Shown one piece after another: positions 22,212-35,361 of a stretch of 64,000 bases of DNA. Position numbers and translations under genes: made by a program. This stretch comes from Hibiscus mutabilis (taxonomy: Eukaryota > Streptophyta > Magnoliopsida > Malvales > Malvaceae). The notes under the pieces were generated by a model that saw only the letters and a list, made by a program, of their open reading frames with translations, did no database searches and was not told the DNA's origin. Where the stretch lies: the NCBI GenBank assembly GCA_019671005.1, contig CM033744.1, positions 3,624,208 through 3,688,207 on the forward strand. Reading direction: 5' to 3'. The first letter of the stretch is position 1. Every line of letters begins with the position of its first letter.

Positions 22212-25200
22212 ATGGTTAAGTTTCTGTTTTAGAATTTCCAAGGAGCGGCTAGCTCTAATTTTCATCGTTACTTTAAAGATTTTTACAGGCACTATCATCC
22301 TCAGTTGGTTTCACTTATGGAGCCTCGAATTAGTGGGACTCGTGCAGATATAGTGATTTCTCATTTTGGGTTCTCTAACTCTTTTTGTGTTGAGGTGAAT
22401 GACCTCGGTGGTGGGATTTGGAACGATGACATTGATGTTGAGATTCTGAGGGTGTCTAATCAGTTTATGCATGGCCAGGTTCATCACTCGGGGTCAACTC
22501 GTAGGGCTTTCTTCACAGCTGTGTATGCAAGTCCAATGTCACAATCCGGAAGGGGCTTTGGGAGTGGTTATCGACTCTTAATCCAGAGACTGATATGGCT
22601 TGGGTGTTAGGTGGTGATTTCAATTCTATTCTGCGTCCTGAAGAGAGAGATGGTAGTTCAGCTAGAGGTAATGGTTTTAGTCCGTTGTTTCATGATTTTA
22701 TTTTTGACAATGGTTTAATAGAGGTGGAATTTCGAGGGGACGAGTTCACTTAGAAGTGTGGGTTGGTTCGTAAGCGCTTGGATCATTGCTTATATAATGA
22801 AAAATGGGTGAGTGTTTTCCCTACTTCTCTTGTCTCCCATTTGGATCATGCGGGTTCTGATCACTGTCCTTTGCTACTCCATTACCCACGTCAAAATAGT
22901 AATCGTGAATTTAGACCATTCCGTTTTATTACAGCTTGGCAGAATCATCCTCACTTTGAGGAGTTTCTTCATAACAAATGGGATATGAGCTCAGATGTAG
23001 AATCTAACATTGGGATGTTTGCTGTTAAGGTTCTCCAGTGGAATGATACTATTTTTGGTCATATTGGAAAGAAGAAGAAGGAGTTGCTTGCGCGTATACG
23101 GGGTATTGATCGTGCTTTACGAGTTACACACTCAGATTTTCTTGTATAGCTGGATATCGAATTACGTGCTGAGTTAGCGGATGTGTTACACCAGGAGGAA
23201 AGTCTTTGGATACAAAAATTATGGGTACAATGGGCAAATTTCGGGATAGAAATACATCTTACTTTTATAGGTGCATTATACAACGACGAAAGTCGAATTA
23301 TGCTATGGCATTGCGCGGGCCAAATGAGGAGTGGTGCTCAGATCGATCTTAGTTGAAGAATATGGTCGTACAATTTTATAAAGATCTTTTTTCGAACAAT
23401 GGCAGTGTCAATTTGGGCATTGCTTCTAGAGGAAAGTTTCGGGCGTGTACTGAGGAAATGCGTATGGATTTTTTGGCACCGGTCAGGGATGGGTAAGTTA
23501 GATCTATGGTGTTTGATATGGGCCTCTAAAAGCACTGGGAGCTGAGGGAATGCATGCTCTTTTTTACCAAAGGAAATGGTCTACTGTAGGGCAATCGGTG
23601 TGTAAGTTGGTTCATGATACATTTGAGGGTAAGCCGATTTTGCCATCTTTGAATCGTACGCTTCTTGTTCTATTGCCAAAAGTTAAATCGCCCGAGTGTA
23701 TGACTCAATTTCGTCCGATAAGCTTATGTTCAGTGTTGTATAAGATCATCACCAAAACTATTGTTAATCGTTTGAAAACATATATGCCAGATTGGGTTTC
23801 AATGAATCAAACAAGTTTTGTGCCCTGAAGATCTATTACAGATAATATTATAATAGCACAAAAAGTGATTCATTCCATGCGGAATAAGAAGGGGAAAACT
23901 AGGTGTATGGCTCTTAAAATTGATCTTAAGAAGGCGTATGACAGGCTTGAGTTGACCTTTATGGACGATACATTGCAGGATATTGGTCTGCCAGACGAGT
24001 TTCAATGTTTGATCATACATTGTGTGTCTTCTGTCTCCATGCAAGTGCTTTGGAATGGTTCTGCTTCGGATACTTTCACCCCTTCGAGAGGTATTAGACA
24101 GGGTGACCTGTTATCTCTGTACTTGTTTGTTCTTTGTATGGAGAGGTTGTCACAGTCGATGCATAGAGCTGTCAGTAATAGTACATGGAAACCCGTGTGA
24201 CTTATCCGTAATGGTCATGTCATATCTCATTTGATTTTTGCAGATGACATGTTCCTCTTTGTGGAAGCCTCTGCGTCACAGGTGATTGTGATTGAGGCAA
24301 TATTGCGTGATTTTTGTGGTGCCTCTGGCCAGAAGGTGAGTGTGGCTAAGGCAAATATTCTTTTCTCTAAAAATGTTGTGCCAACTCTACGTTTGAGTGT
24401 CAGTGATAGTTTTGGGTTTCGTGAAGTCTGTGACCTTGGACGGTATCTGGGAGTTCCGCTTTTACATTCTAGAGTAACAAAAGTCGTTTATCAGTATGTG
24501 ATCTAGAGAGTTAGGGAAGTAGCCTTTCCTTTGCGGGTCGGGTAGTGCTTGCGAAGTATGTGCTATTTTCAATTTCATACTACTCGATGCAATCTACACT
24601 TTTGCCAAGAGGTGTTTGTTTAGAGATTGAAAAAATTATTCGAGGCTTCATTTGGGGACATTTGGAGGGTTGGCGAGGGGTTAATCTTGTTAACTGGGAA
24701 AAGTATGCTCGCTAGTTGTGAATGGAGGCTTGGGGTTTAAATCCCTAGAACAACAAAATGCTGTATTTTTTATGAAAATTGCATTCAATCTAGTCACTCA
24801 TCCAGACCAATTATGGGCACAAGTCTTGCGGACAAAATATAAGTGGGTGGAATTTATCCCAGAGGAGATTCACCGGAACAATTGTTCCCATCTTTGGAGG
24901 GGATTAGTTTGATTTGGAGCACTGTGCATGATAGTTTGGTATGGTCCGTGGGTAATGGCCGAACTGTGGATTTTTGTAGAGATGTTTCGCCAGGGGATAT
25001 CGGGCCTTTGGTGCATAAAGTTCTTGACCCGTCGTGTGTTCTAACTATTCCCAAGGTATCAGTTGCGAGCATGGTTGATGACTTGGGGAGCTGGAAGTGG
25101 CAAGAGTGTGCAGAAATTCTTCTCGATGAGATTTTGCATAGGTTGCCTGGCACTATGCCTCCTCTGCAGCCTGGTACATATGATGGTGTTTGTTAGAGGT

Positions 25201-26304
25201 GGACTGTTTCTCGTGAGTTTACTGTGTAATCTGCTTATGAGTTGCGTACTAGGTCGGATGGTTCCCAAGAGGATAATTTGTGAAAGTTGGTTGCGCATTT
25301 TAAAGGATTACCGAGGATCCGTATATTTTTATGGCTTATTGTGAATTGACACATACTCACGAATTCGGAACGAGTTTGTCGTCACATGGCCGATAACTTG
25401 TCTTGTGGGGTGTGGGGGGGTCCGTTGGAGTCTATCGACCACATTATGCGTAGTTGCCCTACGGCGGTTGTGGTGTGGGTTACAACTGTTCCCGCAAAAA
25501 AGCTTTCAGAATTTCTATCTATGGACTTCGGTGATTGGATAAGGACTAATTTGGCAAACCCGTCGTACTTCACTTTGTGTAAACCACATTGAGAGTTATT
25601 CTTTGGGTCGAAATTATGGGTTTTGTGGAAACACAAGAATTTATGTGTGTTTGAGTCGGATAAACGTGATGCTTTAAGTGTGTGGGAGGAGTATCACCGT
25701 GCTTATGATCAGTGTATTGTGGGGGCAAACTCCCATAGCACATCAGGTGAATCGTGGGCGAGTTGTTAGCCCGCAAGGGGAGTGCTGCCAGCCGCCTTCG
25801 CCGCAATGGTGTAAAATGAATATAAATGGATCTCGCTTAGCCTCTACGGGTTTCGCTTCATGTGGTGGAGTTCTCCGAAATAGCGATAGAAATTAGATTG
25901 TTGGTTTTAGTAAGTACATGGGTATTTGTTCTGTTCTCAAAGCTGAGTTATGGGGTGTTGTCGAGGGTTTGAGACTAGCTTGGGAGAAGGGTTTGCGGAA
26001 AGTGGCGCTGGAGGTGGATAGCTTAGACGTTGTTAGAACATTGGAGCAACAGACCCTGGTTGGTGGCATGACACATTTGTTACGTGTTGCGTTGGATTTA
26101 TTGGATAGGGAATGAGAGGTACAACTTCGGCAGGTTCGGCGGGCAGTGAATAAGGTTGTTGATGGGTTGGCTAAGCTGGCTCGGATTCATGATACGTCTG
26201 CGCTTAGGGAGGTGGATTTTGTAACTCATGTATACCAGTCGTCACCGGACAGTCTGCTATCTTTGGTGCATGATGATTGGTCGCCTGACGTGGGCGTGAT
26301 TTAG
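22212..26304 (+). pseudogene. LINE ORF2 (endonuclease, reverse transcriptase, RNase H), broken
   Basis: From ATG at 22,212 a stop follows at once (MVKFLF then TAG, where plant LINEs have W before N-QGA). Endonuclease pieces follow: LVSLMEPRISG, GGDFNSILRPEERDG and HAGSDHCPLLLHY with the catalytic His. The RT has FRPISLCSVLYKIITK, LKIDLKKAYDRLE, SRGIRQGDLLS and the FADD box near 24,237-24,248. The C-terminal RNase H begins MNINGSRLAS near 25,817, where the family usually has an Asp (DGS) that reads Asn. Many stops interrupt it (for example 23,147-23,149, 24,198-24,200, 26,113-26,115). The final stop is at 26,302-26,304. Confidence 0.8.
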
Positions 26305-26445
26305 TTTCGTGATGTTATGTGTGTTGTTTATTCATGTTGTAAATACGAACGAGTGCACTCTTTTTCCCTCATTTAAGTTTAGAAGGGTTTTTTAACGAGG
26401 CACTTGTCCGTATTGTTTTATCTCCATATTTATCAAAAAAAACAT

Positions 26446-27131
26446 ATATAATTAATGATGATAGGTAGGGTGGGGGTGATAAAGTATTTGTATATAAATC
26501 TATTAGTTAAGTAAAATTTTAAATTTATTTTATGTATTATTAAATTATATTTTAATTTTATATTCTAATGTAAATATTACTAAATCTTATTTAAATTTCA
26601 TCATATATTAATTTTTTAGTGCATTCCTAATTCCATGTCTATTTTAACTAATCTTTTATATTTTGGTAAACTATACTAGTAGTCACTCAACTATTACAAC
26701 TTTTTTATTTTTAACCAAATTATTTGTTTTTGCAAAATCGTCATTAACGTTACATATATTTTTTATTTTGGTCATTAATTGTTGTTTTAACGGAAATGGT
26801 GATATGACCTGATATGATAATAATTTTAGTCTCTAAAACTTATGCATTCTATCAATTACATCCTAGTTCAAACAAAATTCTAACAAAAGAAGTATAGTTG
26901 TGTACGGACTGGACTCTATACATGTTCGGCTTGCATTCTCCTCATTCACCACAGAAGCCGAATTTTCTCCCAATTTTACTTTTACACCAAATAGGTCACA
27001 CCATAAAATATCGATTGTTAAAAATTCATAATAAAGGCTAATATAATTTAATTTTGAGAAGCAGAATGCATTCCAATTACCATTCTGTAAAACTCTAATT
27101 TAATAGAAATTAACATTTGTCATCCAAATTT
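26446..27131. other. Gene-free AT-rich DNA with a TIR-like motif
   Basis: AT-rich, no gene. At 26,670-26,700 the sequence GGTAAACTATACTAGTAGTC (then ACTCAACTATTA) resembles Mutator-like termini seen at 5,607 and 43,296 in this window. A matching second end was not found. Confidence 0.35.
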
Positions 27132-27955
27132 GGCTTAATAGTCAAATAAGTGCCCAAACTATAACATTTTTTCCAGTTAGGTGCTTAAACTTTGTTTTGA
27201 GTTAAATTGGTGCATAACATTTTCAACGTTACTCAAATAGGTGCCCCGCCGTTACTGTCCGTTAATTTTCATAGTTAACTTCCGTTATCTGACACGTGCC
27301 ATCTTCTTAAATTTCCAAAATTATATTTAAAAACAAATAAAACAAAATAACCTCAAATTTCACAAAATAACCCCAAATTTTGAAATCCCTAAGACCCCAA
27401 AACCCAAATCCCGATTTGACTTGATTTCACCGCTGATTGTCACTCTGCCGCCCATCACATCCGTCGCCAGACTATCATGATCATTTATCCCACCGCCTTG
27501 CTGCCGGAAATTGACTGACGCTGTGTGAAACGCCTAAATCATTGAATGGTTCATTCGAATGATTCACGATGAACAACGGCATAACGGGTGATAAACGGTG
27601 TGTGGGTCGCTCGGCGAGTGGAAGGTCTTTCATTCAGTCATCGGAAATGCGACCAACGCCGGTGGGAGTGATCGAATTTGGTGGTTTAGGGATTTGGGGA
27701 CTATTTTGGAATTATTTGAAAATTTGAAGATATTTAAAAATTCTAATTTATTTTCTAAAAAATTCAAAAAAAATGTTTTTATACTGCCACGTGTACGGTT
27801 TTTGTTGGATAACAATAAAAAATTAACGTCCGTTACGGTGAGGCACCTATTTGGATCACGGAAAAACATGTTAGGCACTTAATCGGCCCAAAATAAAATT
27901 TTAGGCACCTATCTGTAAAAAAATATAGTTTAGGCACTTATTTAAGGGTTAAGCC
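27132..27955. mobile_element. Non-autonomous TIR element, same family as 5,705-7,493
   Basis: It starts GGCTTAATAGTCAAATAAGT (GCCCAAACTATA next) and ends TTTAGGCACTTATTTAAGGG, TTAAGCC, the inverse. Internal blocks (GTTAGGTGCTTAAACTTTG, and CCTATTTGGATCACGG on the other side) show the extended inverted pattern. An open frame at 27,598-27,882 lies entirely inside and is not a gene. The flanks are only loosely similar, so the target duplication is uncertain. Confidence 0.65.
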
Positions 27956-28075
27956 GCAAAATTAGCTAAAGATTCATACCCAAATTTGGAACAGAAAAAT
28001 GAGAAAAGGTTAAAAGAAAAACACTTGAATTAATTATGAGATTACATTATAATTAGTGAGCTTAATTAGCTATAT

Positions 28076-28745
28076 GCCATGTTTGGTAAATAGCGGATTG
28101 AGTTAAAATTAGAGGTTTGATCAGTCAAATATGTTAATGCAGATGTTTGATGAATAGCGGATTGAGGTGAAACCTCTAATTTAAAAAAAAACTGCTAATA
28201 GGAGCTTTTTGAAATTATAAGTTTTGACATTAGAGTTATAAAGACCCTTTTTCCCCTAATAATTATAAAAAAAACTCTAAATAACTTAATTTTAACATTT
28301 TCTATTTTAATTCTTCACCCTCATGTATTTACATTGTGACATTTATAAACTAATATTTTTTTATTTTTTATTTTCACACATTTATATTTGTATTTAAATT
28401 TAATAATTAATTAAATTATATTAAAAATAATTATATAAATAATAAATTAATATATAGATCCATCAAATATGCCTAATAATATTATATTAAAAATATTTTT
28501 ATAATCTAATTAATATTAATAGATATAAAATATTGATAACTAATAAACTATTTAAACAAATATTGAATATAATTATGTCTTTATATATTATTTTACTTGT
28601 TTAAATAATCAAACAACTATCAGCTATCAGTTAATTTTACCAAATACTTTTATACAACCAGCTAATACAATCTGTTAGTCAAATAAGCTAATGCAATCAA
28701 CTAATGTAATCCGCTATCAGTTATCCACTAATTGCTAAACAGGCT
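28076..28745. mobile_element. Probable hAT-like MITE
   Basis: The left end GCCATGTTTGGTAAATAGCG and the right end (CTAATTGCTAAACAGGC) are imperfect inverted repeats, continued by GCGGATTGAG and, on the right, AATCCGCTATCAGTTATCC. The interior is very AT-rich. A clear target duplication was not found. Confidence 0.5.
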
Positions 28746-28900
28746 CATAGTTCATGGGTAGGCACAAGACCGATCTAATAATCAGTTCCATTCTGATCCG
28801 AAACCCGAAATGAGGTTGATTCTACCAACCCAAAAACAATGTCAACCTCACTTTACCAAAAAAAATTATGTTAGAAAAATTGAGATTGAATTATAGATCC

Positions 28901-29323
28901 TTAAAATTTTAAAATTAAATTTAAATAAAAAATGTCGGTCCATTCATAGAAAGAAAATTGAATTACTGGAGTAGCCATTTGAGCCCACTTATTCCCCATC
29001 TTAGCATGTAATTCAATGATAATCCTTTCCTCTTCCGGCGAAAATGCTCCTTTCTTCAAATTAGGTCTTAAATGGTTAGTCCATCTAAGCCTACAACTCT
29101 TCCCACAACGTGCTAACCCTGTGTTTTTTTGTACCGCATTCAAATTTCCTTCGTCGTGAGTCCTCACGTACTTCGCCAAGACCACATATTTTGCCGCCGT
29201 CCACTGCACCTTCTTCAGCATCATATCAGCTTTGCTCTCATCGTCGTTGTTCATGCCATTGCCACCGGGTGACCAACCCTTGTTTCGGGCATTCATTTGG
29301 TTGTTTTCTCCCATCATAACCAT
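28901..29323 (-). pseudogene. R2R3-MYB (GAMYB-like) fragment
   Basis: An open frame reads a MYB R2 and most of R3: VLAKYVRTHDEGNLNAVQKN, GLARCGKSCRLRWTNHLRPN, LKKGAFSPEEERIIIELHAK and MGNKWAQMA. This resembles GAMYB-type MYBs. The sequence leaves homology after MGNKWAQMA, where the third helix of R3 (usually LPGRTDNEIKNYW) should follow, so the DNA-binding domain is cut. Two R2 tryptophans look changed (PW to QW is retained as QW; NW reads NL), and the conserved TAAED appears as TAAKY. The whole C-terminal regulatory region is missing. It is a fragment, not a working regulator. Confidence 0.7.
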
Positions 29324-29820
29324 ATCTCTCTAGATTATGGGAGGGTAAGTAGGACCAATATAAAAAAAAGACCTTATTATATCTATACCTGAGATTTTAA
29401 TCTTGAATTTAGATCTAATATTTCCGTGCATAACATTATAAAAAGTAACTAAAACATGAAATAATCTATAAGTTTATAATATTTTAAATTTAATCATGAA
29501 TAATCGATGAATTCAAAAGTGTCACATTAGATTATCGAAATGATCGACAATTTAAAATCGATCTTTTTCTTTTCATAATTATTTATCTGCGTCGAATAGT
29601 AGGCTTCGTGATTGTGTCAGGGTATTGCATCATTAAGGGAGTAATAGCAGTCATCGTATCAGAGTACATTACTATATCACTTTTGTTGGTCAAGTATAAT
29701 TTGTAGGACCATTACTTTGTGATTTCAGTTGGTAAACTCTTTTAATTAATATTTGTGTTTTGTACTCATTTTAGCAGTAAAACACCCGTTTTGTAAAACT
29801 GCTTTGATTTTGGCCGAATG
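29324..29820. other. Gene-free DNA
   Basis: AT-rich. I see no repeat end, ORF or structured RNA. Confidence 0.35.
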
Positions 29821-32800
29821 TGTCACACCCGGATTAACGTGTATAATAATGTAGGAAAAAAGGGAAAGAATGGTAAAAATAAAAAGAAAAAGGAAACAAA
29901 AGAGAAAATGCAATCAAGGGGCTTTGAAATCGTGGCTTATAGCATGATAGCTGCATGCCTTAACCATTCGAGGCACGATTATTCTTGGTTAAAGTTTGTT
30001 GTGTTTTTTTTTAAACCATTACCTTGTGGTATATTGAAATTAAATACAGACTGATGTACTCCAACTACCCCTATCTGTCACTTTGCATCGGGGTGAGTGA
30101 GAGAGTGTTCCAATTAATTCTTCCAACCACCACACCTTTTACTGTCGCTGATTTTAGCCACCTCCAGTCCGTAGTCGTCATCGTTGTTGTGGAAGTGATC
30201 GTCGTCGTACCCTAAGCTCAACCCTGTCGGTCACTCGCATGATTGAGCTGCCGGTTGCCGTGAAATCCCGATTGAAAGCCCAACGAAAACAACCCCTCAA
30301 TATCATTTGTTTTTTTTGCATTTTTCTGCCACCCCCGCCATTCGTTCGAGGCGCAACCACCACCATCATTATCTTCAAGCCAAGGCAAGCAAAAGCCCTA
30401 CAACCAATCATCGGACTGACGTCGTTTAAGCATCATCGGAGCTATGCTATTTTTCGACCCGTCTCTTTCGTTTGGTAAGGTTTCCGACCTAATCAGAGAT
30501 TTTTTTAGATAAAGGTTGAGTTTGAAGTGGTTCTCTACTTTTTCTAGTGACATTTTCGATCGATTTGGGCCGCACGTGGGAGTCACCCGCCATCCGAGGT
30601 GATTTTCGACCACCTGGGATGGTGGCCCTCGAACCGAACTGGCTTGACCGGCCTTGGACCTGGTCTAGACTTTGAACCGAGCTAGTAAACCGGCCTAACT
30701 CCCCAACCTATCCAATAAAGAATCAGGCCTATTATTTTTAATGGGTCGGCCTGCTTAAGGCCCAAAACCCAGACCCAACCTGACCCAAACCCAGCCTAAT
30801 CTAGCTCAACCCAACCAATTGACCCGAGTCCATCTAACCCGATCTGTCTTGTCTGACCCGAGCCCAGTCTGAACCGTCTAATTCTGACCTACCTGAGCCT
30901 AAACTGGCCTATTGACCCGACCAGTGACCTGTTGGCTGATGACGTCAACGTTGATCGATGGCGTCAGTGTTGACTTTGACCAAAAAGTCAAATTTTTTGA
31001 AAACCCCTATTTTATAATTTTTGACGTCTCGGGTCTGTTTTGCAAAATTCTAGCCCGAAAGCCTCTGATCTGACCTTGAACCTAAACTTATATATGTATT
31101 TAATTTTCAGTTAAGGGCAATATGAATAAGGACTAAATTTGGAATTTGTGTAATTGAAGGTATTCACAGTTCTTTGTATCCGATATGTTGAGGGATGTCA
31201 AATTCGGGTTCGAGAGTGATCAAATGAAGTATCATGGATCGACCAATGTAGCTCAGAGCCGAGGTAATACATTACTACCTCATGTATGCTTTATGAAACA
31301 TATTGATATCCGGTAAATGCTTGCATTATCACGTTTAAGCATATGGTTAATTCTGTTAATGTCTAATCGATTATGGAAAAAGGATAGTAAACCAGTTAAG
31401 ACTGAAATGTTCGGTTATAAAGATGAGTGACTAGTAAGAACTTCTGAGATCCAAGAATAATTGATAAGACTGCTATACTTTGAATCTGGTTATACTTGTT
31501 AATTATTTAATTTCTGAAATGCTAAGTTAAGAAATGACAAAATTGCCCTCAAGGTGCAAGAATGACTAAAATACCCCTAACAATAAAAACGATCTGGGAA
31601 TCTACACTTGATTTGGTAAAATAACTGATTCATCTGAAAACCTCAAATTACTTGGAAAGTTATGGTAACAAGACTTAAACCTTCAATATTGTAAAGTTCT
31701 TGGATTTTCTTGAATTTTGATTGAATCTCCGAAGATAAATTTACGAAAAACTATTCGTATGTCTGAATTAATCAAAGTGGCGTAAAATAATGAATTGATT
31801 GAAATAACTAAAAGGATTGGAAATACTGATAATGTTGAATTGATCGAAAGGATCGTTATGACCAAAAAGACTAAAGTATCATCGGACACCAAATTTTTTT
31901 AAATTAATTAGAATGATGGATAAAACCTCGAGTTCTAAAATGAAGGAATTGTTTGTAAGTACCGAAAGTACTTGAATGACTGAAACACCATTGAGTACTT
32001 AAGTGATTGAAATACCTACGTGACTTGAGAGAAGTGGAAGCTTGGAAAATCCTGAATTTTTTTATAGATCGTAAATGACTATAATGCCCCTATGGGTTTG
32101 AAGCCTGAATTATGTAAATCAATCATTCCTAACACTGTTACAATAATTGAAGAATACTGCACAAATACATGTCCAACCATTCAAGTCTCGTTCCAGGATA
32201 ATTTGTGACGGTGACATGTTCAACTATACCACGCAGCTAGAACTAAATTTTGAACACGTATGAGGTGTACCTATTTGAATGCTTGGAAAGTAACATATTG
32301 ATGAGACGTGTTTAATGGAATGGACTTGGAAGCTTGGCAAGCTGTCAGTAATCTTCAGCACAACAAAATTAACTAGAACTCTCCTGATATATTCGGAATC
32401 TTGATTGATCCTAATCTACCCAATTTCCAAAATTCTATCTGAATATATCTGAATTCCTGTATAGTCATGATATACCCGAAAATTTGAATGATCTTGAATT
32501 ATAATTCATGAATACCTAGACAAAGTTGATAATTATTGAATTCCTTCGAATATGGTTCTTGATTCTGAAATCAGTCTAGAATGAACTCTAGTTCGGTGTC
32601 TCGTTTCTGTAATTAGCAAGGACCCCCTGAGTGATAAATTGGACCGTCTGGTGTGTCTCATGTTTACATGAATGATCTCCCTGATTGGAAACCAGTCTAT
32701 CCATTATATCCTAAGTGATCTTGTTATCTGAAGTAAAAAAAAACACGACTTCTGGTTCCTAATTTCTGTTTCAAGTATACCCGATTCATGGGTCCTGATA

Positions 32801-33908
32801 CTCCGGTTCTACTGATTAAACAATTGCCTATATCTTGAATTTCTAGCATACTGCTACTAATTACTGAGATGATTATTACCGTGCAAAATTGTTTTACTGG
32901 GTACTGGGATATTGAATGAAGACTATAGGTTCAGCCCTGATCAAGCTGGTAATTTCGCCCGTATTTGGTTCCTACGCTTCGGCTAGGGTAATTTCGCCTG
33001 TAATCGGTTCTTACGCTTCGGGTAGGATAATTTCGCTTGGGACCTTAGGTATTCCCTTAGGTTGGCACCTACGCCCATTGGGCCTGGGTTAACGCCTGTA
33101 TAGATACAATTCTATAGAACTGTATACTAGAATTCGGTTGGAGGGTAGTTAGGCTGATACCAAAATTTTCCTGCCGCCTCATTTGCCTTTGTCAAAAATC
33201 TACAGTTCTCTGAAACTTTCTGTCTATCTTTCTCGATATGCGATTGTTGGGACACATCAAACCCCCTAGCTCAATTCTTGTAAAATATCCCTCCTTTCTG
33301 ATTCTTATGGATTGTAGAATGCCCGATTGATAATTATAAGTTCAAGTATTGAACAACCATGCTGCCTCTAAGTATGGCGTAATACTAAATTTTATACCGT
33401 AATGGGAACCTATTGATGCCATGATTTTTATGTTCGTTATATGCTTTACCTTATACATGCATGTTGCCTATGTCATCTCTGTGTAGTTCTGTATTATTGA
33501 GCTTTCCTAAGCGACGTTGTTTTTACAATCACATGTTAGAAGAAATCTATCATGGTATAGTGACCAACATCAGTTTTTGAAGTTCTCTCGGCTTTGCTTT
33601 CGGAGTACGGTACTGGTACAATTAGTGGGCATGTATATCGTGTATTGTTTTATGTTAGTGACTGTAATATATTTTCTAAGCTACTGCTATATGTTTAAAT
33701 ACTTTTTTGAAATGATATTTTAAACATAATTTTGTTTTACAGATTTAAATGTATAAAAAAATTACTTTAATTTCTACAATAAATCGCTTTTGTGACCCAA
33801 ATGTGACACCTCAAATTAAATTGGATTAACTACATCAGTCTGAGAGTATTATAGAATGTGACACTTTTAGATTCGAGGAATATTTTAATTCAGATTTTGG
33901 GTGTTACA
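29821..33908 (+). repeat. Probable solo LTR of a Ty3/gypsy element
   Basis: The segment starts TGTCACACCCGGATTAACG and ends GGGTGTTACA, so both ends are TG...CA with an extended inverted TGTNACACCC. Internal blocks look like gypsy LTRs: repeated GGTAATTTCGCC / GTTCCTACGCTTCGG units (32,950-33,040) and an ATTGAGCTTTCCTAAGC motif near 33,497. No coding region or second LTR is nearby. The sequences before and after (GAATG and AAACC) do not form a convincing 5-bp duplication, so the solo-LTR call is tentative. Short open frames within it are spurious. Confidence 0.5.
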
Positions 33909-34230
33909 AAACCCATCCTTCATATATCTAAGATAAACCCTTTCTTTAAACACTCTCATTTCACTGCATCTCTTTCGAACCAGTAACACGAATACATATA
34001 CAAGTCACATACATTGAAAAAAAAAATCCGACATAAACTATCCCGCTCTTCTCCCCGTAAGGTCGTAACCTCATGTCACCCTTGGGAGGTGCCCTTACTG
34101 ACATGAAAAAAAATTATCCGCAATATGCTCTTGTGAGATGTCTCGTGACATATTACTTTATAACATTCCTTCAACTAAAGTGACACGTGTTATTGATAAA
34201 TATTTTCCCTAATTAATATCTCTGATTATC
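33909..34230. other. Gene-free DNA
   Basis: No ORF is supportable. A GC-richer patch at 34,040-34,105 has no recognisable feature. Confidence 0.3.
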
Positions 34231-34479
34231 GAAAAATTATATCATGAGTCATTCCTGTCACCAGCCAATAAAATTCACTCATCTCATTATTTTTTTATAT
34301 CTATTTTTAACAAGTGAATCTTCACTTGGTAAAAACTATTTTTAAAATTGATTTACAATAAATATGAGTGAAGATTCATTTGGTAAAAATATGACATAAA
34401 AATAATAATGAAATAAGTAGTTTTTATTGGTTGGTCTCATAAATAACGTGACGAGAATGACCAATTATATAATTTCTCC
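34231..34479. mobile_element. Foldback MITE
   Basis: Two arms of about 100 bp are inverted copies: the left has GAAAAATTATATCATGAGTC, CCAGCCAATAAAATTCACTC and GTGAATCTTCAC, the right has the inverse (GTGAAGATTCATTTGG, TTTTATTGGTTGG, GAATGACCAATTATATAATT). GATTATC lies on both sides (34,224-34,230 and 34,481-34,487), consistent with a hAT-like duplication. As RNA it would fold into one long hairpin. Confidence 0.7.
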
Positions 34480-34720
34480 AGATTATCATACCTAACAACT
34501 CTCAATTCAAACCAATCGTTGCGAACCACAGTCTCCCATATCTACCTTCAATAAAAATATTTTTTTCTCAATTGATAAATTTTAAGTAATAAAAATTAGA
34601 TAAAGATTAAGAAGATGATAATTTTATTGATAGCGGAGGGGTATTATTATTTCAAGAAAATAAAATAAGAAAAAATACAACATATTAGAGTTGATAAATT
34701 TTTTTATGGAAATATTAGAG

Positions 34721-35040
34721 GGATAATTATTTAATACACCGGCGGTAAAAAATTTTATACAAGCGCTTTAATTTTAGAGTTTAGAGAGTCAGGTTTAGTA
34801 GTTTATAATTTAGTGATCGTGAATAGAATTTAGGGTTTAGAGTTAAATTTAGAGTTTATAGATTAAAACTTAAATTCTTATCATATTTTCTAAACCCTAA
34901 CCTCTAAACCTAAATTATAACCATAACCCCTAAATTTTTATCATTACCCCTAAATTCTAAACTCTTATACCTAAACCCTACACCCTAAATTGAGTTTCTA
35001 AACTAAAATTTTTTATCGTTAATGTATTGGATATAAATCC
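34721..35040. mobile_element. Foldback MITE rich in telomere-like motifs (copy 1)
   Basis: The ends GGATAATTATTTAATACACC and GGATATAAATCC (35,029-35,040) are inverted, with GGTAAAAAATTTT near both ends. Flanking 9-mers ATATTAGAG (34,712-34,720) and ATATTGGAG (35,041-35,049) form a Mutator-type target duplication. The left half is full of TTTAGGGTTTAGAG-like words and the right half of their inverse (CTAAACCCTAAC, CTAAACCCTACACC), so the element is a long imperfect palindrome of degenerate plant telomere-like repeats. Confidence 0.7.
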
Positions 35041-35361
35041 ATATTGGAGTTGATAAACTACTACCATTGGTTAATAATACGAAGAATTGATGCCACCTTT
35101 CCCCCCCATGATTCATGAAGTTAAAAGTAAAGTTTGATTTTGTAGGAATTATTTTATATTTAAAAATTTAAATGCACAAATAACTTTTTTATTCAAAAAG
35201 CCAAAATATAATGAAAATAAATAAACCTTTAGGTCAAACAACCATTCAAACATTTGATAGACTTGAGACAGATGGTGAGCACTAATGATGAGCCATGATG
35301 GATGTTAGTTATACCAATTCCTTTTAAAATACTTTTTAAAGTTAATTAAGAATAATGTTAT

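Larger units (their letters stand above)
20280..26445 (+). mobile_element. L1-type LINE with RNase H, degenerate
   Basis: ORF1 with a DUF4283-like domain and zinc knuckle is followed by ORF2 with endonuclease, reverse transcriptase and a C-terminal RNase H. The 3' tail has AACGAGGCACTTGTCCG, ATTTATC and a run of A (26,435-26,442), as plant LINEs do. The 5' start is set only approximately, just before the ORF1 ATG, and I could not identify a target duplication. Many stops and frameshifts show it is dead. Confidence 0.85.

Noticed and set aside
22763..23149. A separate gene for a DNA-binding or nuclease protein
   Set aside because: It is the endonuclease end of LINE ORF2, in line with the pieces before and after it.
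29821..31900. Several 60-79-residue open frames in the probable solo LTR
   Set aside because: None shows a motif or coding bias, and the surrounding DNA is repeat-like.
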